Below are positions 54,130 through 64,000 of a DNA stretch of 64,000 nucleotides, piece after piece. This DNA comes from Hyphomicrobiales bacterium (GTDB lineage: Bacteria; Pseudomonadota; Alphaproteobacteria; Rhodospirillales; JACKKN01): NCBI GenBank assembly GCA_024236415.1, contig JACKKN010000017.1:39942-103941 (forward strand), read 5' to 3'. The notes beneath the pieces are model-generated. The model was not told the DNA's origin and searched no databases. It saw only the letters and a program-made list of their open reading frames with translations. Each line of letters begins with the position of its first letter. The stretch's first letter is position 1. The translations under genes were made by a program, and so were the position numbers.

Positions 54130-54940
54130 TCATGCCGGCGGCGACCCTGGGCGTTCTTCTTCATCTTGGCGCGGGCGCTTGGCGCGCCTCGACATATCTC
54201 TGCTTGCTTGCCCGATAAGGCCGGCGCCGAAGCGTCAGGCCATGATGCCACCGCCAGGGCGCTGATCTCGGGGTTGACGCCGAACAGGCCGGGGCGAAGC
54301 TCAGTCCTGGGGTGCGCAGCGACCATGGTGAAGACAGTGGTATTGGTTCTCGAAGCTGGTCAGGAAGGAGGCCCGGCACCGACAGGTGGCCGGGCGCAGG
54401 GATCAGCACCTTCCAGAACACCTGCGTAGGTGGCACCCAGGTCGAGCGCCTCTCCTGGGTGCAGTCACTGCGAAGCAGGCGATGAAACCAGCATGCAGTA
54501 GGCCGAGATGAAGATGGGCTGGCCGGGTGATCGGGAAAAGAGGTTATTGGTGGCTCGTAATTCAGCCGATCAGGCCGACCGCTCCCGAAGATCCGTCGGA
54601 TCCCAGAGATGACTGAGCACCAGCACCGGCGACACCACGATGGGTAGTAGATGGGGCGCGATCCGGCACCTCATCATCCTTGAGCCCGCAGGCGCGATGG
54701 GTACCGACAGGGCGGCCACCGGCACCGCCACAGGCTGTTGACCAGGCCGTCGATGATGCAGCCGTTGTTGGCCAGGTCGGCGAACCAGTGGAAGGTGAAG
54801 CCTCCACGGCGTGTTGATGGTCGGGTAGGTGGGTGTTGAAGGCCGAGCCGACGCATGATCACCGAGGGCCCGAACAGGTGGGTGAAGAACGGCAGGATGT
54901 AGCCGCGCATCACCCATTTCTGGATCTGTGCCGAGGTCAT
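54130..54940 (-). pseudogene. Polyamine-type ABC permease (PotC-like), frame-broken
   Basis: The ATG at 54940 overlaps the previous gene as ATGA and gives MTSAQIQKWVMRGYILPFFT. Later pieces in changing frames include GFTFHWFADLANNG, LPIVVSPVLVLSH and FGVNPEISALAVA, which together match a PotC/PotI-type permease of about 270 residues. At least four single-base frame changes are needed. Total length (811 bases) is not a multiple of three. It may be a real pseudogene or a sequence-quality problem. Confidence 0.7.
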
Positions 54941-56250
54941 CGCTGTGCAATCTCCCCAGGCTGACCTTGAACACCCGCATCATGACGCGCACAGAAGATG
55001 ATGCAGGCGATCAGGAGGATGAAGGCATAAGCCGACCCTGGGGCCGATTGCCGCCAGTGTTGTACCCACTGGTAGATGATCCTGCGTGAACCACGAGGCT
55101 GGACGGCCCGCCCAGGATGTTGGGGGCGGCCAGGGCGCCGGCAGCGAGCGCCGACACCATGGTGCAGCCGGACGCGTGCCAGCAGTGCAGCGCAGCCACC
55201 CTGAGGCGGATCTTGATCCAGCCCGCCGCAGGTCACGCCGCCTCGATCTGGTTGTGGTCAGGCTCTCGATAGCGTTATGCAGGAAGATCATCAGCAGCAG
55301 GTAGGCGTAGGCGGAGGCCCGTGTGAGCGCCACGTCGGCCGAAAAGTCGAACGGCGTGTCCCAGATGCAGCCCATCAGCGCCATGTTGGTGATCCCGCCT
55401 GGGCGAAGATCAACGAAGAGCGAAGCGCGCGGGATCTCGTTGACCCAGAACAACGGCAACGGCACAGGAACAGCAGCCGCTGGTTTGCCGCGCCCTTGAC
55501 TCGACTGGGCCGAAGTAGGCCAGGGATGGCACATCAGGAAGTTCAAGCGGGTCACGGGCACGCTGGCCAGGATGGTCTTGAAGACACGCTGGGGTGCAGC
55601 CAGTTGAACATCTCCTCGTCGCTTGGCCGCCCGAACAGCGGGTAGTTGTAGTTCTTCAGGGTATAGACGTCGTTGGGCCGCCGATCTGGTCCGGCGGCAG
55701 GTTGAAAGCGGAACAGAAGTCGAACATGTTGATCTGGCGGCACGATCGCGAACACGATCCACCCAGGCTGAAGGTCTGCAGGTAGACCGAGATCGCGATC
55801 GTTGCGGCGCACGAAGTCGATGGCGTTCAGGTTGCGGCCAGGTACCGCCCAGGTTGCTGTACGGCGCGATCGCAGCGCCGCCACCAGAGCCAGGAACATC
55901 TCAGTCGGCAAGCCGAGGCCCGTGTCCGGCAGCGGCGCCTGCTCTGGCTGGACCGCAAGTTCAGCTCGTGCTGGCCCGGCGGCAGGCTGGGCGGGTTCTC
56001 GGGGTTGGTGATGGTGATGTTCAGGTTGGGCCCGCCGCCGCCGGCGGCAGCGGCGGAAACGCAACCGGCAAGGGACAGCGCCAGCAGCGCCGCCGCCAGA
56101 GCTGGGGCATCACCGCCAACCCGCCAGAAGCGCCAGGCAACAGAGCGCCAGCCACCATGGGGCCGGGCACCGACGATCCCCGGCGCCGGGCAATTGCAGG
56201 TTGACCTGGAGCTAGGCCATCTGGACCGGGATTTCCTCGCCGCGCCGGCG
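54937..56250 (-). pseudogene. Polyamine-type ABC permease (PotB-like), frame-broken
   Basis: Recognisable pieces in different frames include MFNWLHPSVF, LPLFWVNEI, DLRPGGITNMALMG, MVSALAAGALAAPNILGGPSSL and SAYAFILLIACIIF. In order they rebuild a PotB/PotH-type permease that spans the membrane. The 5' end (about 56250) is uncertain because the first 300 bases are badly disrupted. The 3' end overlaps the PotC-like start. Confidence 0.65.
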
Positions 56251-56259
56251 CCCGGCCGC

Positions 56260-57341
56260 CTACTCATCAGCCATCTCGCCCACAGGCAGGGCCACGGCGC
56301 GGTCGTAGTCTGAGCCGACCTCGATCGCGCCTGGCCAGGAGAACTCGGGCACCGACCCGTCGTTGATCAGCGCCATCTTGGTGTCCTTGTCCGGCGTCTC
56401 GCCGCGCAGGAACAGGTGCCGAAACTGCCCTCGAACTCCTCCTTGGGGACCTCGCACTGGATGGTGTTCTCGTAGGTCTGCCCCTCGCGCGGCAACTGTC
56501 TCTCCGGCCGGACGAAGATGATGGCGTCGTCGCCCTCGCCGGGCCCTGCTGGTTGACCCCGCGCATGGGCCCAGAATGGGTGCTGAGCATGGCGTAGCCG
56601 CCTTCTGACCGGTCAGCCTGCCCGCGGAAGGGTTGTTTCTCGCCGACGAAGGAGGCGACGAAATTCAATGGCCGGGTGGTTGCTAGATGTCGAAACCGTT
56701 GCCCACCTGCTCGATACCCAGCGCTCATGACGGCGATGCGGTCGGACAGCGGGTCAGGCCTCGCCTGGTCGTGGGTGATGTAGATGAGGTGATGCCGACC
56801 CGCTGCTGGATGGCGCGCAGCTCGGTGCGCATGTGCTGGCGCTTCAGGTCCAAGAGCCGACGGGGGCTCGTCAGCAGCAGCACCTCAGGCTCCACGGCCA
56901 GCGCGCGGGCGATGGCCACGCGCTACTTCTGGCGCCCGACGGCTCGCTGACCATCTTGTCGCCCTGGCCGGGCAGGGCGATCAGGTTCAACAGCTCGTCG
57001 GCGCGGCAACACCGCTTCCTGGTACTTGACGCCGCGCACCTCGAGCCGGGGCGGTGTTGTCGGCCACCGACATCAGCGGGAACAGGGCCAGGTTCTGAAG
57101 ATCGGGGCCGTGGGCCGCTGGTTCAGGGCCATGCCGCGCATGTTCTTGTCGCCGATGCTGATCACGCTCCCTCGGTCGGCTCGTTGAAGCCCGAGACGGC
57201 GCGCAGGATGGTCGTCTTGCCGCAGCCCGACGGGCCCAGGAAGCTGAAGAACTCGCCCGACTCGATGGTCAGGTGGCAATCGTCGACCGCGGTGAAGTCG
57301 CCGAAGCGGATGGTCACGTGGTTCAAGTCAACACTGCTCAT
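56260..57341 (-). pseudogene. potA: Polyamine-type ABC transporter ATPase (PotA-like), frame-broken
   Basis: The frame starts cleanly at 57341 (MSSVDLNHVTIRFGDFTAVD) and runs through Walker A GPSGCGKTT. The first break falls near 57172, where one base seems missing after FNEPTEG. Later fragments show the ABC signature region, and a final in-frame stretch ends DRAVALPVGEMADE at 56260. The 1082-base length fits a 360-residue PotA. The ribosome site AGGTGATCG precedes the ATG. Confidence 0.75.
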
Positions 57342-57416
57342 CGATCACCTCCGGAACAGGTTGCCCACGTTTCGGCGCACCGCTCCCAACATCACGCCGC
57401 GCGGGTTATGGATTGT

Positions 57417-57455
57417 CCGGCGGACGGGCCCGGGAAACCGGGGGCCGTCCGCCGG
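57417..57455 (-). terminator. Intercistronic hairpin after the second binding-protein gene
   Basis: A perfect 11-base-pair stem (57417-57427 with 57445-57455) with further inner CCGG pairing lies between the binding-protein stop and the PotA-like gene. No T-run follows. It corresponds in position to the hairpin at 5136-5165 in the first transporter operon. Confidence 0.6.
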
Positions 57456-57471
57456 CGAGAGGGGATGATCG

Positions 57472-58638
57472 TCAGGCCGCCACGAACTTGTCGCGGTACT
57501 CGGCGCGGATCGACGCGTACCACGTCGTCGTCGCCGGCCACCACCACAGCTTGCTCAAGGCATCGCCCGGGTAGGCTGAATTGAAGGCGTTCTTGGACTT
57601 CTCGTCCAGGTGGTTGGCATAGCCCTTCACGACGCCGTTGTAGCCGGTCTTGATGGCCGAATCGACGGCCGACTCGACGGTGTAGATGGCGTTGATCAGG
57701 GCGTAGGTCTGCTCCTTGTTCTTGGCGCCGATCGGCATGGTCATGCCGTCGAGCCAGGCGAAGGCGCCTTCCTTGGGGGCCATGTACTGGACCGGCTTGC
57801 CGTCCTTCATCAGCTCGATGGCCGGGCCGTCCCAGGTCTGTCCGATGACGACGCCGTTCTGCATGAAGCCGGTCTTCTGGGTGTCGTGGTCGTTCCAGAA
57901 CTGCTTGACCCAGGGCTTGTGCTCGACCGCGAACTTGGTGATCTCGGTCCAGATCTTGCGCATGTTCTCTTCGTCTTTGTAGGCGTTCTCGAACGGCGGC
58001 AGCTTGCCCTCGCCGGCCAGGTAGCGGCCGATGCCGGCCATCATCGAGTGCGGCCGGCCCTGCACCTTGCCCTTCATCTCGGGCAGCCACAGGTCGCCCA
58101 GGCTCAGCTTGCCGTATTCGGTCTGCCACATGTCGGTGCGCCAGGACATGGCTTCCGTGCCCCAGATGTGCGGCAGGTGGTGCTGGCCGCCGCCCCAGGT
58201 CCAGGCCTTGGAGGCGCTGACGAAGGCGGGCTCGACGTTGGACAGGTTGGGGATCTTGCTCAGGTCCCAGGGCTGGGTCAGCTTCAGGTCGAACCACTGC
58301 TCCCGCCGATCGAGGGTCGGGGTGATCATGTCGAAGCCGCGGCCCTTGGAGGCCTTCATCTTGTTTTGCAGCTCCTCATTGGAGCCCAGCGGCGTGACGT
58401 TGACCTTGATGCCCGTGGACTTCTCGAACCCCTTGAGGAAGTCCTCGGTCAGGTAGTTGGTCCAGACGATGCAGTTGACCTCGCCCGAGGACGAGAAGGC
58501 GTCGCGCACGAACCACGGTCCCATGGCCGCCACGCTGCCGGTGGCGACCGCGCCCTTCAACAGGGTGCGGCGGGTGAAGTCACGGGCGGCGCGCTGCGTC
58601 AATACGGAGGAAACTTCGGATTTCGTCTTTTTGCTCAT
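57472..58638 (-). CDS. Polyamine-type ABC transporter substrate-binding protein
   Basis: This 388-residue binding protein has a Tat signal RRTLLKG (about residues 23-29) followed by AVATGSVAAMGPWFV and the mature start EVNCIVWTNYLTEDFL. It belongs to the PotD/PotF-like class that binds spermidine, putrescine or related amines. The start at 58638 follows AGGGAGATCG. It is the first gene of the operon and is intact, in contrast to the frame-broken ATPase and permease genes downstream. Confidence 0.9.
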   Translation of the reverse strand: MSKKTKSEVSSVLTQRAARDFTRRTLLKGAVATGSVAAMGPWFVRDAFSSSGEVNCIVWTNYLTEDFLKGFEKSTGIKVNVTPLGSNEELQNKMKASKGRGFDMITPTLDRREQWFDLKLTQPWDLSKIPNLSNVEPAFVSASKAWTWGGGQHHLPHIWGTEAMSWRTDMWQTEYGKLSLGDLWLPEMKGKVQGRPHSMMAGIGRYLAGEGKLPPFENAYKDEENMRKIWTEITKFAVEHKPWVKQFWNDHDTQKTGFMQNGVVIGQTWDGPAIELMKDGKPVQYMAPKEGAFAWLDGMTMPIGAKNKEQTYALINAIYTVESAVDSAIKTGYNGVVKGYANHLDEKSKNAFNSAYPGDALSKLWWWPATTTWYASIRAEYRDKFVAA

Positions 58639-59034
58639 TGCGATCTCCCTGTGAGGAATTCTTGAGGACGGAACCTTCATTAGACCGTTTCCGCTTCATT
58701 TATGTGAAAGTGTGTCGCAAATCCCGACGACAGGTCAACAGCCTTGACCCGAACGGCCTCCGCCGGGGCGCTACCGCGGCAGGAACGCGCGGCGCAGCGG
58801 CGACACGGCCGGGCGCCTGTCCGCATCGGTCCTATTCGTTTGTTTCCATGCAATTGGGCGTGGCCGCTCAGTTCGCGCCAAAAGTGTTGGGCGGTGCTTG
58901 GACACCGTGGGCGCCTGCGGTCCAATTGCGCGAAAACCTTTGGGCCAGATGGCCGGTGGGCGGCGCGGGCCGGCCAGGTTCACCTGCGCGAACCTGACCG
59001 ATTGCTTTGACATGCGCCCGAATTGCCCCCGGCC
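58639..59034. other. Intergenic region before the second binding-protein operon
   Basis: These 396 bases lie between two minus-strand genes and must hold the promoter of the binding-protein operon. A possible -35 TTGACC (minus strand, about 58733-58738) lacks a convincing -10. GCAATTGG (58850-58857) and CCAATTGC (58922-58929) form a widely spaced inverted repeat. No gene was recognised. Confidence 0.45.
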
Positions 59035-61485
59035 TCACGCCTTCACCCGCGCCATGGACGGGTCGTAGAAGGGCTTCAGCGACGGTGTCGCCGCCACCCG
59101 CGTGCCGGCCACGTCCAGCTCGTAGCTGCCCGACAGGATGTAGTCGGCGGTCGGTTCGCCGTCGCGGCAGTCCACGTAGCCGAGCCCGATGGCCGCCCCC
59201 ACCGTGTGGCCGAACATGGCCGAGGTTGTGTAGCCCACCATCCGTCCGTCGCGCAGGATCGGCTCCTTGTGGTACAGCAGGGGCTCGGGGTCGTTCAGCT
59301 TGAACGCCACCATGCGGTGGGTCAGGCCGGCTTCCTTCTGGCGCAGCACGGCGTCGCGGCCGATGAAGCCGCCCGGCTTGTCCAGCTTGACGGCGAAGCC
59401 CAGGCCGGCGGCCAGGGGCGAGTCCTCGTCGGTGATGTCGTGGCCCCAGTGGCGGTACCCCTTCTCGATGCGCAGGGAGTTCAGCGCGTGGTAGCCGGCG
59501 TGCTTCAGCCCGTGGTCGGCGCCGGCGGCGACGATCACGTCGTAGACCCCGGCGGCGAACTCCATGGGCATATAGAGCTCCCATCCCAGCTCGCCCACAT
59601 AGGTGATGCGCGAGGCCCGCACCCGGGCGTAGCCCAGGTCGATCTCGCGGCTGGTGGCGAAGGGGAAGGCGTCGTTGGACAGGTCGGTGTCGGTCAGGCC
59701 CGACAGCAGGGCCCGGGCGTTGGGCCCCATGACGCCGAGCACGGCGTAGCCCGACGTCATGTCGGTGGCGAAGGCGTGGGCGTCGTCGGGGATGTGGCGC
59801 CGCAGCCAGTTGAAATCGCGCACCTGCGAGGTGCCCGAGGTGACCACCAGGTAGCGGTCCTCGGCCAGGCGGGTGACGGTCAGGTCGGCTTCGATGCCGC
59901 CGCGCTCGTTCAGCCACTGGGTATAGACGATGCGCCCCGGCTCCACGTCCACCTCGTTGGCGCAGATGGTGTTCATGACCCGGGCCGCGTCGCGGCCCTG
60001 GACCTCGAACTTGGCGAACGATGTCTGGTCGAAGAGGCCCACGGCGCCGCGCACGGCGTGGTGCTCGGCGGCGCTGTGTTCGAACCAGTTCTGGCGCTTG
60101 TAGCTGTATTCGTACCTGGGCTCGACCCCCGCGGGGGCGAACCAGTTGGCCCGCTCCCACCCGGCCAGCTCGCCGAAGCAGGCGCCGGCCTTCTGCAGGC
60201 GTTCGTGCAGGGGCGACATGCGCGCCGGCCGCGCCGTCTCGAACTGGCGGAACGGCCAGTGCATGGCGTACAGCAGGCCCAGGCCCTCCACCGTGCGGTC
60301 GTGCAAATAATAGCGGTTGCCCTGGAACAGCATCATGCGGCGGATGTCCACGTCCCACAGGTCCATGGGCGGATGGCCGTCGACGATCCAGTCGGCCAGG
60401 ACCTTGCCGGCGCCGCCGCCGGACTGGATGCCGATGGAGTTGAAGCCGGCGGCGACGAAGAAGTTGCGCAGCTCGGGCGCCTCGCCCAACAGGTAGCGGT
60501 CGTCGGGGGTGAAGCTTTCGGGCCCGTTGAAGAACACCTGGATGCCCGTGGTTTCCAGCGCCGGCAGGCGGTGCATGGCCATCTCCAGGATCGGCTCGAA
60601 GTGGTCCCAGTCGTCGGGCAGGGTCTCGAAGGCGTGGTCGGGGTCGATGCCGTCCATGCCCCAGGGCTTGGCCACGGGCTCGAAGGCGCCCAGCAGCAGC
60701 TTGCCGGCGTCCTCCTTGTAGTAGGCGCAGGCGTCGGGGTCGCGCAGCACCGGCGTGTCCGGGGCCAGGCCGGCCATGGGCTCGGTGACGATATAGAAGT
60801 GCTCGGCCGCGTGCAGGGGCACGTTGACCCCGGCCAGGCGGCCCAGCCCGTGCCCCCACATGCCGGCACAGTTGACCACCACCTCGGTGGCGACGTTGCC
60901 GTGGTCGGTGGCCACCCCGGTGACCCGGCCGTCCTGGCGCATGACGTCGGTGACGGTCACGCCCTCCAGCACCTGGGCACCGCCCATGCGCGCGCCCTTG
61001 GCCAGGGCCAGGGTCACGTCGACCGGGTTGGCCTTGCCGTCGGTGGGCAGGAACAGGCCGCCGATCAGGTCGTCCACGTTCAGCAGCGGCCACAGGCCCT
61101 TGATGTCCGACGGCGACAGGACCTGGGACTCGAGGCCGAACACCCGCGCCATGGTGGCCGAGCGGCGCAGTTCCTCGAACCGCTCGGCGCGGCCGGTGAC
61201 GAACATGGAGCCGGTCTGCCGGATGCCCGTGGCCTGGCCGGTCTCGGCCTCCAGCCCGGCGTACAGCTCGGCCGTGTACTTGGCCAGCTTGGTCATGTTG
61301 CTGGTGGCGCGCATCTGCCCGATCAGGCCGGCGGCGTGCCAGGTGGTGCCGCAGGTGAGCTGCTTGCGCTCCAGCAGCACGATGTCCTTCCACCCGCGCT
61401 TGGTCAGGTGGTAGGCCACCGAACAGCCGACGACTCCGCCGCCGACGATCACCGCCTGGGCGTGGCTGGGAAGGGTCTTGCTCAT
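59035..61485 (-). CDS. Dimethylglycine/sarcosine dehydrogenase-like FAD protein (second paralogue)
   Basis: This 816-residue protein has the same layout as the one at 596-3064: FAD motif GGGVVG at 15-20, the covalent-FAD site TTWHAAG with His50, and a C-terminal GcvT-like half ending near LKPFYDPSMARVKA. The two differ considerably around the motifs (for example after WHAAG: LIGQMRAT here, GIHGLHDS there), so different N-methyl substrates are likely. It is 49 bases downstream of an XRE-cupin regulator gene on the same strand, which probably controls it. Confidence 0.9.
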   Translation of the reverse strand: MSKTLPSHAQAVIVGGGVVGCSVAYHLTKRGWKDIVLLERKQLTCGTTWHAAGLIGQMRATSNMTKLAKYTAELYAGLEAETGQATGIRQTGSMFVTGRAERFEELRRSATMARVFGLESQVLSPSDIKGLWPLLNVDDLIGGLFLPTDGKANPVDVTLALAKGARMGGAQVLEGVTVTDVMRQDGRVTGVATDHGNVATEVVVNCAGMWGHGLGRLAGVNVPLHAAEHFYIVTEPMAGLAPDTPVLRDPDACAYYKEDAGKLLLGAFEPVAKPWGMDGIDPDHAFETLPDDWDHFEPILEMAMHRLPALETTGIQVFFNGPESFTPDDRYLLGEAPELRNFFVAAGFNSIGIQSGGGAGKVLADWIVDGHPPMDLWDVDIRRMMLFQGNRYYLHDRTVEGLGLLYAMHWPFRQFETARPARMSPLHERLQKAGACFGELAGWERANWFAPAGVEPRYEYSYKRQNWFEHSAAEHHAVRGAVGLFDQTSFAKFEVQGRDAARVMNTICANEVDVEPGRIVYTQWLNERGGIEADLTVTRLAEDRYLVVTSGTSQVRDFNWLRRHIPDDAHAFATDMTSGYAVLGVMGPNARALLSGLTDTDLSNDAFPFATSREIDLGYARVRASRITYVGELGWELYMPMEFAAGVYDVIVAAGADHGLKHAGYHALNSLRIEKGYRHWGHDITDEDSPLAAGLGFAVKLDKPGGFIGRDAVLRQKEAGLTHRMVAFKLNDPEPLLYHKEPILRDGRMVGYTTSAMFGHTVGAAIGLGYVDCRDGEPTADYILSGSYELDVAGTRVAATPSLKPFYDPSMARVKA

Positions 61486-61534
61486 GGTCGTGCTCCCGTC
61501 GTTCCGGCCGCGGCCGGTTGCTTGTGGTTGTCGG

Positions 61535-62143
61535 TCAGTAGGCCGGTGGCGTGATCACCCAGGCGACCACGGTGGTCTCCCTCCCCGGGTTCCGGCACCA
61601 GTGGGGTTCGGTGCTCTCGAAGGCGAAGCTGTCGCCGGTTTCCAGCATGAACCGGCGCGCGCCCACGTGCAGTTCCAGGCGCCCGGACAGGACCAGGCCG
61701 GCCTCCTCGCCGGTGCGCGCGTAGGGCGCCTCGCCACTGCTGGCGCCGGGCTCGAAGGTGCTGATCAGCAGCTCGATGGCGCGGCCCAGGTTGGGGGACA
61801 GCAGCTCCTCCACCACCCCCGTCCCGGGGTAGCGCAGGGTGCGCCGGGCGCCGGCGCGGACCACGATGTCGCGCTCCTCGGCCGGGGCCGTGGCGTTGCC
61901 CTGGAAGAACCAGGTGATCTGCACGCCGAGGGCGTCGCTGATGGCCTTCAAGGCGGGGATGGAGAGGGTGGACATGTTGCGCTCGACCTGGCTGACGTAG
62001 CCCACCGAGCGGCCGATGCGCTCGGCCAGTTCGGCGATGGTCAGGCCCTTGGCCCGGCGCAGCTCGCGGATCTGGTCGCCGACGGGGGCCGTCCCGTCGC
62101 CGTCCTCGGCCGCCGCCGTCCGCCGCTGCGCCTGTGTCGCCAT
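61535..62143 (-). CDS. XRE-cupin transcriptional regulator
   Basis: This 202-residue regulator has an N-terminal XRE helix-turn-helix (about residues 23-77: IRELRRAKGLTIAELAERIGRSVGYVSQVERN) and a C-terminal cupin sensor domain with EEAGLVLSGRLELHVG and GDSFAFESTEPHWCRNPG. This is the PuuR-like class that senses small molecules, often polyamines or methylated amines. The start at 62143 follows the family start better than the frame upstream. It sits just before the second dehydrogenase paralogue. Confidence 0.9.
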   Translation of the reverse strand: MATQAQRRTAAAEDGDGTAPVGDQIRELRRAKGLTIAELAERIGRSVGYVSQVERNMSTLSIPALKAISDALGVQITWFFQGNATAPAEERDIVVRAGARRTLRYPGTGVVEELLSPNLGRAIELLISTFEPGASSGEAPYARTGEEAGLVLSGRLELHVGARRFMLETGDSFAFESTEPHWCRNPGRETTVVAWVITPPAY

Positions 62144-62311
62144 GGGAGCCTCCCGCCCCGTCCGTTCGGGCACCACATTGGCGACACGATTATGAAAAAT
62201 CAAACGAATTTTTTCATTCTCGTGAAGGCGTCCGGCGGGCCCGCGGAGGGTGCCAAGGGCCGCCGGGGCGGCTATCATGGCGGCCGGATGCAACGGCGTG
62301 GGAGGCGCACG

Positions 62312-62686
62312 ATGGGGAAGGGGATTTCGGCGGTCCTGGTCCTGGCAGGTCTGGCGGCGGGCCTGGCCGGCGGCCCCGCGACCGCGGGTTCGGACTTCGA
62401 CAAGGCGGCCCTGGAGCGCCTGTTCACGGGCCGCACCCTGGCCGGCACCTACCTGCGCGGCAACCGGGACTACGCCATCACCTACGCCGCCGACGGCACC
62501 TTCACCTCGTCATCGGGGTCACGGGCCAAGTGGTGGATCAGCGACGCCGCCGAATACTGCCGCGAATACGTCGAAGGCCCGCTGAAGGGCAACCGCGCCT
62601 GCTTCGAGGTGAAGAAGGAGGGCGACGGCATCGCCCTCTACTTCAAGGGCCGCAAGACGGCGACCGGGACGTTCGCCGCCAAATAG
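62312..62686 (+). CDS. Small exported protein of unknown function
   Basis: This 124-residue protein has a signal peptide (ISAVLVLAGLAAGLAGGPATA) and a mature part with RTLAGTYLRGNRDYAITYAADGTF and ACFEVKKEGDGIALYFKGR, a beta-rich pattern with a Cys pair (CREYVEGPLKGNRAC). I do not recognise the family. The start at 62312 follows GGGAGG; an ATG at 62288 is also in frame. It is convergent with the following dehydrogenase gene. Confidence 0.6.
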   Translation: MGKGISAVLVLAGLAAGLAGGPATAGSDFDKAALERLFTGRTLAGTYLRGNRDYAITYAADGTFTSSSGSRAKWWISDAAEYCREYVEGPLKGNRACFEVKKEGDGIALYFKGRKTATGTFAAK

Positions 62687-62690
62687 CGGG

Positions 62691-64000
<1,310 letters not shown>

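Overview
The window is GC-rich, densely packed DNA from an alphaproteobacterium, most likely of the Rhodospirillales type. The inference rests on gene order: rpsF-rpsR-(DUF2232)-rplI, then dnaB-alr-mlaE-mlaF-radA-cvpA-purF, fabD-fabG-acpP-fabF-mltG, and lptF-lptG-lptD-surA-pdxA-rsmA. No tRNA, rRNA, CRISPR array, insertion sequence or prophage was seen.

Layout. (1) 1-9.9 kb: a methylamine/betaine-type catabolic block with the end of an MttB-family corrinoid methyltransferase, a covalent-FAD dimethylglycine/sarcosine dehydrogenase-like protein, a complete dipeptide-type ABC transporter (Tat-type binding protein, two permeases, one fused double ATPase) and a universal stress protein. (2) 9.9-11.0 kb: a DeoR-type regulator and a palindromic repeat cluster. 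(3) 11.0-24.0 kb, minus strand: housekeeping genes for purine synthesis, DNA repair, lipid transport, cell wall, replication, cyclopropane fatty acids and ribosomal proteins. A perfect DnaA box lies upstream of dnaB. (4) 24.1-29.4 kb, plus strand: small membrane proteins, fatty-acid synthesis and mltG. (5) 29.5-35.1 kb: a short-chain dehydrogenase, YicC, Gmk, an SGNH-like protein, an MBL-fold protein and an alpha/beta hydrolase. (6) 35.1-42.8 kb, minus strand: rsmA, pdxA and the outer-membrane/LPS export genes. (7) 43.0-50.8 kb: an accessory segment with a hydBGDA-type [NiFe] hydrogenase operon carrying an inserted cyclic-nucleotide-binding-fold gene, an exported DsrE-like protein, a DUF2946-like protein and a degenerate GGDEF-EAL protein. 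(8) 50.8-52.7 kb: a haloalkane dehalogenase-like hydrolase and an HCCA-isomerase/DsbA-like protein. (9) 52.7-64.0 kb: a second one-carbon block with a MetE-like methyltransferase, a frameshift-riddled polyamine-type ABC transporter with an intact binding protein, a second dimethylglycine dehydrogenase paralogue, an XRE-cupin regulator and the end of methylmalonate-semialdehyde dehydrogenase.

The most interesting signal is non-coding. Just upstream of the hydrogenase operon, on a strand with no gene, three consecutive stem-loops present C-rich loops (ACCCCCCC, CCCC, TCCTCCCC). They are followed by an unpaired CTCCCT and a textbook intrinsic terminator, and a possible promoter lies about 12 bases upstream. 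This looks like an anti-Shine-Dalgarno small RNA. A second, weaker element with an intrinsic terminator and a CCTCCCCC loop lies at about 50.65-50.78 kb. Between the first RNA and hydB there is an FNR/FixK/CRP-like box centred near -41.5 of the predicted hydrogenase promoter.

Caution: about 53.75-57.2 kb contains many single-base frame breaks in otherwise recognisable transporter genes. Poor sequence quality and true gene decay cannot be separated by reading alone.
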